Positions 7,325 through 14,012 are shown, counted from the first letter of the stretch. The stretch is 15,475 nucleotides of DNA from Planctomycetales bacterium (GCA_030642005.1 DAOWOP010000047.1:1-15475); one strand, 5' to 3'. The notes: a model not told the origin generated them from the sequence alone. Numbers and translations are program-made.

Positions 7325-8773
7325 TTAATAATTTTTTCTGTGGACAGATATTTTAGGTCTCATCCGGTTGATGAAAAAATATCGCAGAGCGTCGATGAAG
7401 TGGTCCGGGCCGTCCTTTATGGGGCGGTCGGGTTGGCCGGCAGAACCGGGCAGGGGGTAATGATATTCCCGGAACGCCTCTATCAACCCCCGGCACTTGC
7501 GGTCGATCTTCAGCCTCGCCGGACCGAAGGCCGGGGCCAGGGCGGCGCGGATCAGTTCCAGCCCCTCGTTAATCGTCGATGCCCTCCAGCAGCAATTTAT
7601 CCCCGCCGACGCCAGCAGTTCGGTGCACGCCGCCCCACTGGTGGCCTCCCGCGCGTTCCCAGCCGGATCGACGTAGGTCGTCATAGCCGGAACGGAATTA
7701 TGACGCAGTATCTCAACTGCGTGCTGTGCGATGGGCCGGCGAGTATGAGCGTACTCATCAATGACGTGCACGACGCCGGCGGGCGTAAGTTGAATCCACA
7801 AACACACCAGCGGCGAAGTATATCCGAAATCAATCGCGCGATACGTCGGCCAATCGGGGCAATATTCCAGGTCGGCTACGTGAACGGCCTGGTCGAACTC
7901 GCCGAAGACCAGCCAGTCGTGCTTTGCGCCGAGGCAGAGCATTTCGGTTTCCCATGCGTTTCGGCTTGAACGGGCCTTTATCGCGATGGCGTCGTCGATT
8001 TTGAAAAAACCGTCGGCCTTTCTGGCCTTGCCCTGACAGTCGTCAGCCAGGGAACAGTCTTCGCACCGCCGCGGGGGCTTGCATTTTTCGATTACTTCCC
8101 AGATACACCACTGGAACAGGTGAAAATTCTTTTCCTGCTGCGATTGCTCGACCAGTTTTTCCATCAGTCCGCCGGCACGGTGGAGCGTGGAGAATATCTC
8201 GATTCCGCCCCGTGCCCGGTCGCTGGAGCGGGTAGTGAACTGAAGGGCCTTCCATATCTCCGGGTCGAACAGGTCAACCTCGTCGCAGCGGATTTTCTGC
8301 GCGTGCTGGCCACGGACCGCCTTTTGAGACTGGCTTAACATGCGTATATCAGCGTCGCCGGTCAGACGTATCCGCTGCCGGGTCATCCCGCCGGCGACCG
8401 CGCCGGATAGTTTCTCCATCGAAAGGAACCTGCGCAAATAATCGGCCAGGCGGTCCGACTGGTCGAAAGACCCGCCGATGATGCGGATATTAATCGGGGC
8501 CTTGTACAGGGCGTCCAGCAGCGCGGCGATTGCAGCGAGCATTGTCTTTCCGCCTCCCCGATTCGCCCAGACCAGCAGGTCGGCTGGATCGCCGCCGGAG
8601 TCCAGGAAACTCGCCGCCAGGTAATCCAGCGGCGACTGGTGCGAGGAGCAGACTGCCTTATCGGGAATGCGCATACCCAGCACGTCCAGAACCCATTCAG
8701 CGAGTTCTTCCCGGTTTTGGGGTGCATCCGGCAGCGGGGATTGTGATTTCGATACACTCAATAAGTCTGTCAT
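7325..8773 (-). CDS. Phage-type terminase large subunit (ATPase plus RNase H-fold nuclease)
   Basis: This 482-residue protein has the two-domain layout of TerL. The N-terminal ATPase has a Walker A of the terminase type, N71-RGGGKT77, and a Walker B at IRCDE (D164, E165). The C-terminal nuclease has D315 in YRAIDFGYTSP, D369 in TTYVDPAGN, and D457/D461 in GPDHFIDALRYF, matching the acidic residues expected for metal-dependent cleavage. A Cys cluster, C231-x5-C-x2-C-x5-C246, between the domains may bind metal. The ATG at 8773 was chosen over an upstream in-frame start at 9043 because GGAG lies 6 nt before it and the longer form would overlap the preceding gene by over 250 bp. The ATPase-GNAT gene ends 11 bp upstream, so translation is probably coupled. 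No other packaging or virion gene is present in the window. Confidence 0.87.
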   Translation of the reverse strand: MTDLLSVSKSQSPLPDAPQNREELAEWVLDVLGMRIPDKAVCSSHQSPLDYLAASFLDSGGDPADLLVWANRGGGKTMLAAIAALLDALYKAPINIRIIGGSFDQSDRLADYLRRFLSMEKLSGAVAGGMTRQRIRLTGDADIRMLSQSQKAVRGQHAQKIRCDEVDLFDPEIWKALQFTTRSSDRARGGIEIFSTLHRAGGLMEKLVEQSQQEKNFHLFQWCIWEVIEKCKPPRRCEDCSLADDCQGKARKADGFFKIDDAIAIKARSSRNAWETEMLCLGAKHDWLVFGEFDQAVHVADLEYCPDWPTYRAIDFGYTSPLVCLWIQLTPAGVVHVIDEYAHTRRPIAQHAVEILRHNSVPAMTTYVDPAGNAREATSGAACTELLASAGINCCWRASTINEGLELIRAALAPAFGPARLKIDRKCRGLIEAFREYHYPLPGSAGQPDRPIKDGPDHFIDALRYFFINRMRPKISVHRKNY

Positions 8774-8784
8774 GGTTTCTCCAG

Positions 8785-9996
8785 TTAGATGGTGTCCGGC
8801 CTGAATGACCTTCGAGGCAGGACGGCGTTTACGGCGGCGAGGTAGTAGTTGTAGTTTAATTTTCTTCCTTTGAATCGTCCGAATGCGCTCATTCCGCCGC
8901 GTTCGAAGAACGGGTGGATCGCGCCCATAGTAGCCAGGGCCTCGACCAGCGGCGTCCGGGCCGTTCGCAGCGCGTGGCGGACAAGCCCGACGGCCAGGCC
9001 GCAGGAACGGTATATCGGATGCACAACCACACGAGAAATGCACTCAATCTCCGCGTTCAGCAGACCAGTCGATGCCCGGCGGTCAGGGCTTACGTAACGC
9101 CTGCCGGTGGCGACGTTGCGTCCCCGGCAGCACAGCACCGGAGGCGAAACGACCAGAACGGCGGCGACCTCCGGCAGGCCCGGACGACGGGCATCGGCAG
9201 GAATGCGAATCGCCCAGACACGCTTATGCGCCGCCGGTGGTCCGGTCAGGTAATGAAAACAACTCAACGCGCGATAGTCCCCTATCCGTCCCGGCACGAT
9301 TTGCCAGTCTTCGATTTCCAGTTGGCAATCGGAAATCGGAAATTGGAAATCGGAAATCGCCGGTTCGTTCAGGCCCTTGACTATCGTCCGGTCCGGCTTG
9401 AGGATATTCAGCAGGTCGTCGCGCGGCGTTGCGACGACCATCGCAACGCGGTATCGGCCGACGAGTTTCCGCAGCCCGGCGGCGAGCACCGCGGCAGTTG
9501 TGGCGTCAAGGGTCGAGGCAAACTCATCAATAAGCATCAGCCTGGGACGACCTGATATAGACGCCCGCCAGACCGCCGCTGCCAGCGCCAACCGATATAA
9601 CTGCCCGCCGGAAAGGCATTTGACCGGCGTGATCAGCGCCTTGGCGTCGGCCAGGCCGCAACGAGACAAAACCGCCAGTTTTTCTTTTAGAAAACCACCC
9701 TCCAAACACGCAATCGCGGGCCTGCTGTCGGCCGACAGGGCATCCAGGTCGAGCATGATCGCATCGGGCACAGCCTCTGCGACGGCCCGCAGCAGCGAGG
9801 TCTTTCCCCCGCCGCTGGGGCCGACCACCGCGACAACCTCGCCCGGCTCTATTGTCAGGCGAAAATTATCGTAAAGAGGCTCGACGCGCCGGCCCGACAG
9901 GCCGAACATCTCCGCCACAACCGCGGCATCGGCATCCCTGACCAACGGGCGACTGATTTTGATGTTGACCGGAATGTCCCACTTCGGCACAGTCAT
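8785..9996 (-). CDS. ABC ATPase fused to a GNAT acetyltransferase domain (COG2401-like)
   Basis: This 403-residue soluble protein has an ABC-type nucleotide-binding domain at about 35-210: Walker A GPSGGGKTS (59-67), signature LSGGQ (128-132), Walker B LMLIDE (153-158) and D-loop STLDA. The usual switch histidine is missing, since VVAT is followed by P191. A GNAT domain follows at about 230-395, with the acetyl-CoA-binding run ISRVVVHPIYRSCGLAVGLV (320-339). There are no membrane segments, so it is not a transporter. COG2401 is described as an ABC-type ATPase fused to a predicted acetyltransferase, and its function is unknown. The linker (213-230) is encoded by a short tandem repeat. AGGAG lies 8 nt before the start. 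The HTH gene ends 34 bp upstream and the terminase begins 11 bp downstream. Confidence 0.85.
   Translation of the reverse strand: MTVPKWDIPVNIKISRPLVRDADAAVVAEMFGLSGRRVEPLYDNFRLTIEPGEVVAVVGPSGGGKTSLLRAVAEAVPDAIMLDLDALSADSRPAIACLEGGFLKEKLAVLSRCGLADAKALITPVKCLSGGQLYRLALAAAVWRASISGRPRLMLIDEFASTLDATTAAVLAAGLRKLVGRYRVAMVVATPRDDLLNILKPDRTIVKGLNEPAISDFQFPISDCQLEIEDWQIVPGRIGDYRALSCFHYLTGPPAAHKRVWAIRIPADARRPGLPEVAAVLVVSPPVLCCRGRNVATGRRYVSPDRRASTGLLNAEIECISRVVVHPIYRSCGLAVGLVRHALRTARTPLVEALATMGAIHPFFERGGMSAFGRFKGRKLNYNYYLAAVNAVLPRRSFRPDTI
9324..9358. repeat. Heptamer tandem repeat (GGAAATC-type) inside a coding region
   Basis: Five 7-bp units (GGCAATC, GGAAATC, GGAAATT, GGAAATC, GGAAATC) lie inside the ABC-GNAT gene, exactly between its two domains. 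Read in frame on the minus strand they give the heptad-like residues DFQFPISDCQLEIED. GATTTCC at 9313-9319 adds an inverted half, so the region could also fold as a hairpin. The repeat type is intergenic in character. Confidence 0.85.
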
Positions 9997-10030
9997 ACTC
10001 CATGCTCCTGATGAAGAACCAACGTCAACT

Positions 10031-10525
10031 TTATGCCGTGCATTTTTCTTTCCCCGGCGGGCACAAATAAGGTTTCAGCGATGGATAATTTTCTTTGAGG
10101 TTCCGCACCCCCTCGATGATTCCGGCTATTTCCGTCAGCAGCCTTCGTATGGTGTGATACGGCAGCCCGGTCGTTGCAACCGTCGCCTGCAACGACTTGC
10201 CCTGAAGGATGTGGCACCTGGCGACATGGGCCTGTTCGGCGTTGAACAGGCCCATGCTGCGGGCGGCGCAGACGAATTGTGGTGAACTGATCCGTGCAAT
10301 CAACTTTCGTACGCGATAGCGAACGGCTGATGGTCTGATCCGGTTTATCTCCGCGACAACCTTCGCCGGCTGGTTGTAGATCAATACTGCCCGGAGAAGG
10401 TTCCTGTCCGCCGGGTCCAGCAACTCCGTCCGGGCTTTGATAACGGCATGGTCGTTGAGAAATCCGAGTTTATCGCGATTGTTTTCGGCGGAGACCAAAC
10501 AGGTCTCCTTCAGTGTCAGCGGCAT
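10031..10525 (-). CDS. Helix-turn-helix protein of unknown family, first gene of the terminase cassette
   Basis: This 164-residue soluble protein has two helix-turn-helix-like stretches. One is at about 38-78 (LDPADRNLLRAVLIYNQPAKVVAEINRIRPSAVRYRVRKL, reminiscent of sigma-region-4 or MarR-like helices), and one at about 95-135 (AEQAHVARCHILQGKSLQATVATTGLPYHTIRRLLTEI). The C-terminus ends in a short Cys pair (CPPGKEKC). I do not recognise a named family. Position just before an ATPase and a terminase large subunit suggests a DNA-binding partner, either a small-terminase-like protein or a cassette regulator, and this is inference only. AAGGAG lies 6 nt before the ATG at 10525. Its leader contains an imperfect inverted repeat and two tandem arrays. 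Confidence 0.7.
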   Translation of the reverse strand: MPLTLKETCLVSAENNRDKLGFLNDHAVIKARTELLDPADRNLLRAVLIYNQPAKVVAEINRIRPSAVRYRVRKLIARISSPQFVCAARSMGLFNAEQAHVARCHILQGKSLQATVATTGLPYHTIRRLLTEIAGIIEGVRNLKENYPSLKPYLCPPGKEKCTA

Positions 10526-10535
10526 GATTCGCTCC

Positions 10536-10604
10536 TTAGTCCACGGATTACACGGATGAAAAAAGGATATGCAATCTGTGTAATCCGCGTAATCTGTGGA
10601 CTAA
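10536..10604. repeat. Imperfect inverted repeat built of 9-bp AATCYGTGT-type units
   Basis: Arms at 10536-10557 and 10583-10604 are inverted and match at 20 of 22 positions, with a 25-bp spacer. The right side also reads as tandem 9-mers (AATCTGTGT, AATCCGCGT, AATCTGTGG). It touches the Shine-Dalgarno of the HTH gene by 2 nt. In a minus-strand transcript it would form a long hairpin just before the ribosome site. Confidence 0.75.
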
Positions 10605-10647
10605 TTACGTTCTTTCCGTTTTTCCAAGTCCCTGGTCCCTGTCTTCC

Positions 10648-10695
10648 GGTTGACTGGTTGATTGGTTGATCGGTTGATCGGTAAATCGGTTCATC
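10648..10695. repeat. Octamer tandem repeat (GGTTGATC-type)
   Basis: Six adjacent 8-bp units: GGTTGACT, GGTTGATT, GGTTGATC, GGTTGATC, GGTAAATC, GGTTCATC. It lies in the 404-bp non-coding stretch between the HTH gene and the repressor. No ORF of note crosses it. Confidence 0.85.
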
Positions 10696-10702
10696 TGTTT
10701 TT

Positions 10703-10740
10703 CCCTAGCCCCTAGTCCCTAGTCCCTAGCCCCTAGTCCC
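10703..10740. repeat. Heptamer tandem repeat (CCCTAGT-type)
   Basis: Five full 7-bp units (CCCTAGC, CCCTAGT, CCCTAGT, CCCTAGC, CCCTAGT) and a partial CCC are followed by TTTTT. Degenerate copies flank it at about 10627-10643 and, in opposite orientation, at about 10889-10908. The same unit occurs at 4435-4467. Confidence 0.85.
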
Positions 10741-10766
10741 TTTTTCCGGTACTCCCAACGCCTGTT

Positions 10767-10781
10767 ATTTGTATTACAAAT
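10767..10781. promoter_or_regulatory. Inverted repeat ATTTGTA-T-TACAAAT, candidate operator
   Basis: Perfect 7-bp arms with a 1-bp centre overlap the proposed -35 of the repressor promoter. A lone half-site TACAAAT recurs at 10846-10852. An autoregulatory site for the XRE/S24 repressor is plausible. Confidence 0.45.
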
Positions 10782-10798
10782 GTCATATATTCTATATA
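10770..10798 (+). promoter_or_regulatory. Possible promoter of the XRE/S24 repressor
   Basis: TTGTAT at 10770-10775, a 17-bp spacer and TATATA at 10793-10798 point towards the repressor. The elements are moderate matches. The -10 overlaps the -10 of the divergent promoter, so the two promoters would compete. Confidence 0.4.
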
Positions 10799-10824
10799 TA
10801 TGATAAATATCATACATAAGTCAA
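10795..10824 (-). promoter_or_regulatory. Possible promoter of the HTH/ABC-GNAT/terminase cassette
   Basis: On the minus strand, TTGACT (complement of 10819-10824) stands 18 bp before TATATA (complement of 10795-10800). The inverted repeat at 10799-10814 fills the spacer, a classic position for repression. The leader to the HTH start codon would be about 260 nt and would include the tandem arrays. Confidence 0.5.
10799..10814. promoter_or_regulatory. Inverted repeat TATGATA-AA-TATCATA, candidate repressor operator
   Basis: Perfect 7-bp arms with a 2-bp centre lie between the -35 and -10 of the leftward promoter and just downstream of the -10 of the rightward one. Binding here would shut the cassette promoter. 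The same heptamers form the ends of the palindrome at 7224-7245. Confidence 0.55.
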
Positions 10825-10929
10825 GAGAAATTTTGCAGAAAAATTTACAAATAGTTAGGAAATATGAATCAACGGGCCTATACTATTGGGAGACTTGGGG
10901 TTAGGGGTCTGCAAGCCAGGGAGAAAATT

Positions 10930-11727
10930 ATGAGCCTCGGCGAATTAATACGTAACCGTCGTGAGGAAAAACAACTCACGCAGGACCAGGTGGCGGCGCG
11001 CGCCGGTATCTCCAAGCCGTACCTCTCGAACATCGAAACCGACCGGATAAAGAACCCCCCTTCCGACGGCGTGCTCGATCGCCTGGAAGAGGAACTGAAA
11101 TTCCCCGCCGGGCAACTGCGCAAACTGGCCCACCTGGCAAGGACGCCGATGGACATCCGGGCAGAGCACGAATCCCTCACCGCCGAGGTCGAAAAACTCC
11201 GCAGCATCCTGAAGCAACTGCTCGCCGGCAAGCGGAAGCCCGCCAAGGGCGCCGCGAAACTGAACGCCATCGCACGCCGGTTGAAATCCCCAAAATCCAA
11301 CGTTTCCGGCATGCTGTCAGCCGGCAAGGCCGTGCCCATTATCAACAAGGTCTCCGCCGGTTATCCGCACCATTTCACCGACCTGGACTATCCGCCATCG
11401 GTGGCCGACGAGTACGTCCGGTGCCCCGACGTGCACGACGCACAAGCGTTCGCCGCTCACATCGTCGGCGACTCGATGGAACCAAACTATACCGAAGGCG
11501 ACCTGGTGATATTCTCGCCGAACGCGCAGGTCCGCAGCGGGGACGACTGCTTTGTCCGATTTACAAAGGACAATTCCACCACGTTCAAGCGATTTTACAG
11601 CGACAAGGGCGGCAGGATTCGCCTCCAGCCGCTGAACGACAAATACCCCGCCGAGATATACGACCGCGACGATATCAACGGCCTCTGGCCTGCGGTGATG
11701 AGAATCGAACGAATACGAAAGGCGTAA
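10930..11727 (+). CDS. XRE-family HTH repressor with S24 (LexA/CI-like) autoprotease domain
   Basis: This 265-residue protein has an XRE helix-turn-helix at 3-63 (LGELIRNRREEKQLTQDQVAARAGISKPYLSNIE) and a helical linker at about 80-98 (ESLTAEVEKLRSILKQLL). A C-terminal S24 domain contains S182 in VGDSMEPNYTEGD, K220 in TTFKRFY, and a likely self-cleavage bond A143-G144 in KVSAGYP. It is therefore predicted to be inactivated by RecA-stimulated self-cleavage after DNA damage, like phage CI or LexA. The ATG at 10930 has AGGGAG 6 nt before it. An in-frame ATG at 10864 would add 22 residues read through a degenerate repeat and is less likely. It is divergent from the terminase cassette, which it probably represses. 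The next gene starts 12 bp after its stop. Confidence 0.9.
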   Translation: MSLGELIRNRREEKQLTQDQVAARAGISKPYLSNIETDRIKNPPSDGVLDRLEEELKFPAGQLRKLAHLARTPMDIRAEHESLTAEVEKLRSILKQLLAGKRKPAKGAAKLNAIARRLKSPKSNVSGMLSAGKAVPIINKVSAGYPHHFTDLDYPPSVADEYVRCPDVHDAQAFAAHIVGDSMEPNYTEGDLVIFSPNAQVRSGDDCFVRFTKDNSTTFKRFYSDKGGRIRLQPLNDKYPAEIYDRDDINGLWPAVMRIERIRKA

Positions 11728-11739
11728 GGAACATTGCTG

Positions 11740-13473
11740 ATGACCAGACGTACTGAACACGAAACTGACATATGCGTTATCGGCGGAGGTATGGCGGGTC
11801 TGGCCACAGCGCTGGCGGCGGCTCGGCATGGAGCAAAGGTTATACTGATGCACGACAGACCCCTCCTGGGCGGAAACTCCTCCAGCGAGTGCAGGGTCCA
11901 CATCGGCGGGGCGGACCGCTCCGGCCAGATTCCCAACGTCCGCGAGACCGGAATCCTCGAAGAACTCCGGCTGGGAAACCTCCGCTACAATTCACAGCGA
12001 AGTTTCAGCATCTGGGATACGATACTCTACGACGCCGCCCGCAGGCAGGAAAACCTCACGCTGATGCTGAACTGTTCCGCCTGCGATGCGGAAATGTCCG
12101 GGCAGAGAATTGTATCAGCCACCGGCTGGCAAACGACCACGCAGACTTACCAAGCCGTTCGCGCGAAGGTCTTCATCGACACCAGCGGCGACGCGATACT
12201 CGCGCCGCTGACCGGAGCGGCCTTTAGCATGGGACGCGAGGGACAAGACGAATACGGCGAGTCGCTCGGGCCGGAAAAGGCTGATTCGTGCACGATGGGA
12301 ATGACGCTCGCCTTCGCCGCACGCGAGTACGACACCCCCCAGCCCTTCGAGCCGCCGGTCTGGGCAAACCGCTACGACCGCTGCGAGGACCTGCCAGGCG
12401 AGCACACGTGGTGGTCGCTGGGGTACTGGTGGATCGAACTGGGCGGACTGAACCACGGCATCTACGACACCGAAAAAATCCGCGATGAACTGCTGGCGGT
12501 GGTCTATGGCGTCTGGGACCACATCAAGAACCGCGGCGACCACGGCGCGGATAACTGGGCGCTGGAGTGGGTGCAGTTCCTCCCGGCCAAGCGGGAATCG
12601 CGGCGCTACACAGGCCGGCACGTTCTGACGCAAAACGACATCGAGTCCGAAGGGCGTTTCCCCGACACCGTCGCCTACGGCGGATGGACTATGGACGATC
12701 ATATCCCCGCGGGCTTTGGCTGTGCGAAACTGGGGATGAAACCGACCGTCTTCAATCCCGCGCCATCGCCCTATGGAATTCCCTACGGCGTCCTGGTGGC
12801 GAGCGATATTGAAAACCTGATGTTCGCCGGCAGGTGCGCCAGTTGCACGCACATGGCGATGTCTTCGACGCGGGTGATGGCGACGGCGACGGTGATGGGC
12901 CAGGCGGCCGGGACGGCTGCGGCAATCGCTATCCGGCAGGGCATCGCGCCTGCCGACGTAACCGGTCACATCGACGAACTTCAGCAGACGCTCCTCGCCG
13001 ACGACGCATACCTGCCGGGCGTGCCCCAGCGATTCGGCGAACTGACCTTGCAGGCTGAATTGACCGCATCGGCCGGCGAGCCGGAGGCCCTCCGCGACGG
13101 GATCAATCGTCCCGTGGGCGACGAGGAGCACGCCTGGCGCTGCCGCGTGGGCGATACGCTCCAGATGCGATTCGCCGCTCCCAGTGATGTCGAACGCCTG
13201 ACGCTCATCGCCGACAGCGCCCTGGACAGGCTCGTCGGAATGTGCCATTACGGCGATTACGGCGAACTGACCGCCCCGCCCGAATCGCTTCTGGCGGACG
13301 CCCGCGTTGAAGTCCTCGCCGCGGGCAAGTGGGCGCCCGCCGGTGAGGTTCGCGGCAACTTCCAGCGCCTCATCAGAATCCCGATTGACAGGAAAATCGA
13401 AGCCGTCAGGGTAACCATAGAAAAAACCTGGGGCGCCGAAGAAACCAGACTCTTCGCAGCATACGTCGAATAA
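11740..13473 (+). CDS. FAD-dependent oxidoreductase (FAD_oxidored family) with C-terminal beta-sandwich
   Basis: This 577-residue protein has no signal peptide. The N-terminal Rossmann fold binds FAD through GGGMAG (15-20). FIDTSGDA (145-152) and NLMFAGRCASCTHMAMSSTRVMATATVMGQAAG (359-391) are typical of the FAD_oxidored (PF12831) family. Residues about 435-577 form a separate beta-rich module ending in IEKTWGAEETRLFAAYVE, resembling a discoidin-like (F5/8C) domain. Substrates of this family are mostly unknown, and sugar or polyol oxidation is one possibility. The ATG at 11740 is chosen because AAGGA is 9 nt upstream; a TTG at 11734 is less well spaced. It begins 12 bp after the repressor, so it may be co-transcribed. 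It is followed by a long perfect hairpin. Confidence 0.87.
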   Translation: MTRRTEHETDICVIGGGMAGLATALAAARHGAKVILMHDRPLLGGNSSSECRVHIGGADRSGQIPNVRETGILEELRLGNLRYNSQRSFSIWDTILYDAARRQENLTLMLNCSACDAEMSGQRIVSATGWQTTTQTYQAVRAKVFIDTSGDAILAPLTGAAFSMGREGQDEYGESLGPEKADSCTMGMTLAFAAREYDTPQPFEPPVWANRYDRCEDLPGEHTWWSLGYWWIELGGLNHGIYDTEKIRDELLAVVYGVWDHIKNRGDHGADNWALEWVQFLPAKRESRRYTGRHVLTQNDIESEGRFPDTVAYGGWTMDDHIPAGFGCAKLGMKPTVFNPAPSPYGIPYGVLVASDIENLMFAGRCASCTHMAMSSTRVMATATVMGQAAGTAAAIAIRQGIAPADVTGHIDELQQTLLADDAYLPGVPQRFGELTLQAELTASAGEPEALRDGINRPVGDEEHAWRCRVGDTLQMRFAAPSDVERLTLIADSALDRLVGMCHYGDYGELTAPPESLLADARVEVLAAGKWAPAGEVRGNFQRLIRIPIDRKIEAVRVTIEKTWGAEETRLFAAYVE

Positions 13474-13481
13474 TTTTGCAG

Positions 13482-13571
13482 GTTGGGTGCCGTGGCCGCT
13501 GTGTTTGCGGCCACGATAAACGCTTCCTGTGAACAAACGTGGCCGCAAACACAGCGGCCACGGCACCCAAC
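13482..13571. repeat. Long perfect inverted repeat (34-bp arms), MITE-like hairpin or terminator
   Basis: Arms at 13482-13515 and 13538-13571 are exact reverse complements over 34 bp around a 22-bp loop. Each arm begins or ends with GTTGGGTGCCGTGGCC or its complement. There is no T-tract, and the arms are much longer than in normal terminators. It lies between the oxidoreductase and nikR and could stop transcription or be a small mobile or REP-like palindromic element. Confidence 0.9.
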
Positions 13572-13599
13572 TCGATAACGAATATTTGAGGAATGTACC

Positions 13600-14010
13600 A
13601 TGAGCAAACTGACGCGAACCGCATTGGCAATCGACAAAGACCTGCTTGCGAGGTTCGATAAGTGGATGGCCACCCACGGCTACTCCAACCGTTCCGAGGC
13701 GATGCGGGATTTGATACGATCGGCCCTGGTGGAAGCGGAGTGGGAAAAGCCCGCCTCGAAGGTCATCGCCACGCTGTCGATTGTCTATGACCATGAGCAT
13801 CACGAACTGGCCCAGCAACTGACCGCCCTCCAGCACGCCGACCATCACGCCATTCTGTGCAGCCAGCACGTGCACCTGGACCGGCACAGATGCCTGGAGG
13901 TGATCATCATGTCCGGCACGACCAAGCAGTTGCGCCGTATCTGCGACGCGATCACCGCCGCCAAGGGCGTCCTCGCCGGAAAACTGACGCTCCTTAGCCG
14001 GAAGTTATAA
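13600..14010 (+). CDS. nikR: NikR-family nickel-responsive transcriptional regulator
   Basis: This 136-residue protein has an N-terminal ribbon-helix-helix (LTRTALAIDKDLLARFDKWMATHGYSNRSEAMRDLIRSAL, 4-43) and a C-terminal ACT-like tetramerisation and metal domain. The high-affinity nickel ligands are present at H79, H90, H92 and C98. Their spacing (11, 2, 6) equals that of E. coli NikR H76/H87/H89/C95. It should repress nickel uptake genes when nickel is replete. No nickel transporter, hydrogenase or urease lies in the window, so its targets are elsewhere. AGGA lies 8-9 nt before the ATG. A long hairpin separates it from the oxidoreductase. It ends 2 bp before the convergent gene. Confidence 0.93.
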   Translation: MSKLTRTALAIDKDLLARFDKWMATHGYSNRSEAMRDLIRSALVEAEWEKPASKVIATLSIVYDHEHHELAQQLTALQHADHHAILCSQHVHLDRHRCLEVIIMSGTTKQLRRICDAITAAKGVLAGKLTLLSRKL

Positions 14011-14012
14011 AT

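Noticed and set aside
8774..9043. N-terminal extension of the terminase to 9043
   Set aside because: It would overlap the GNAT end of the upstream gene by more than 250 bp, is arginine-rich and unpatterned, and a proper GGAG-ATG exists at 8773.
8785..9996. ABC transporter ATP-binding subunit
   Set aside because: There is no permease gene nearby, and the C-terminal half is a GNAT acetyltransferase.
7325..10525. Complete prophage
   Set aside because: No integrase, capsid, portal, tail or lysis gene is present on either side within the window, and no flanking direct repeat (att) was found by eye.
10703..10740. Telomere-like or CRISPR-like array
   Set aside because: Units are 7 bp with no spacers and are internal to the sequence, so this is a simple tandem repeat.
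10864..10929. Longer repressor start at 10864
   Set aside because: The added residues are read through a degenerate inverted copy of the CCCTAGT repeat, and the XRE fold begins right after the ATG at 10930, which has AGGGAG 6 nt upstream. AGGA before 10864 keeps it possible.
12115..13887. Long leftward frame opposite the oxidoreductase and nikR
   Set aside because: It is antisense to two well-supported genes, has no recognisable domain, and runs through the hairpin repeat.
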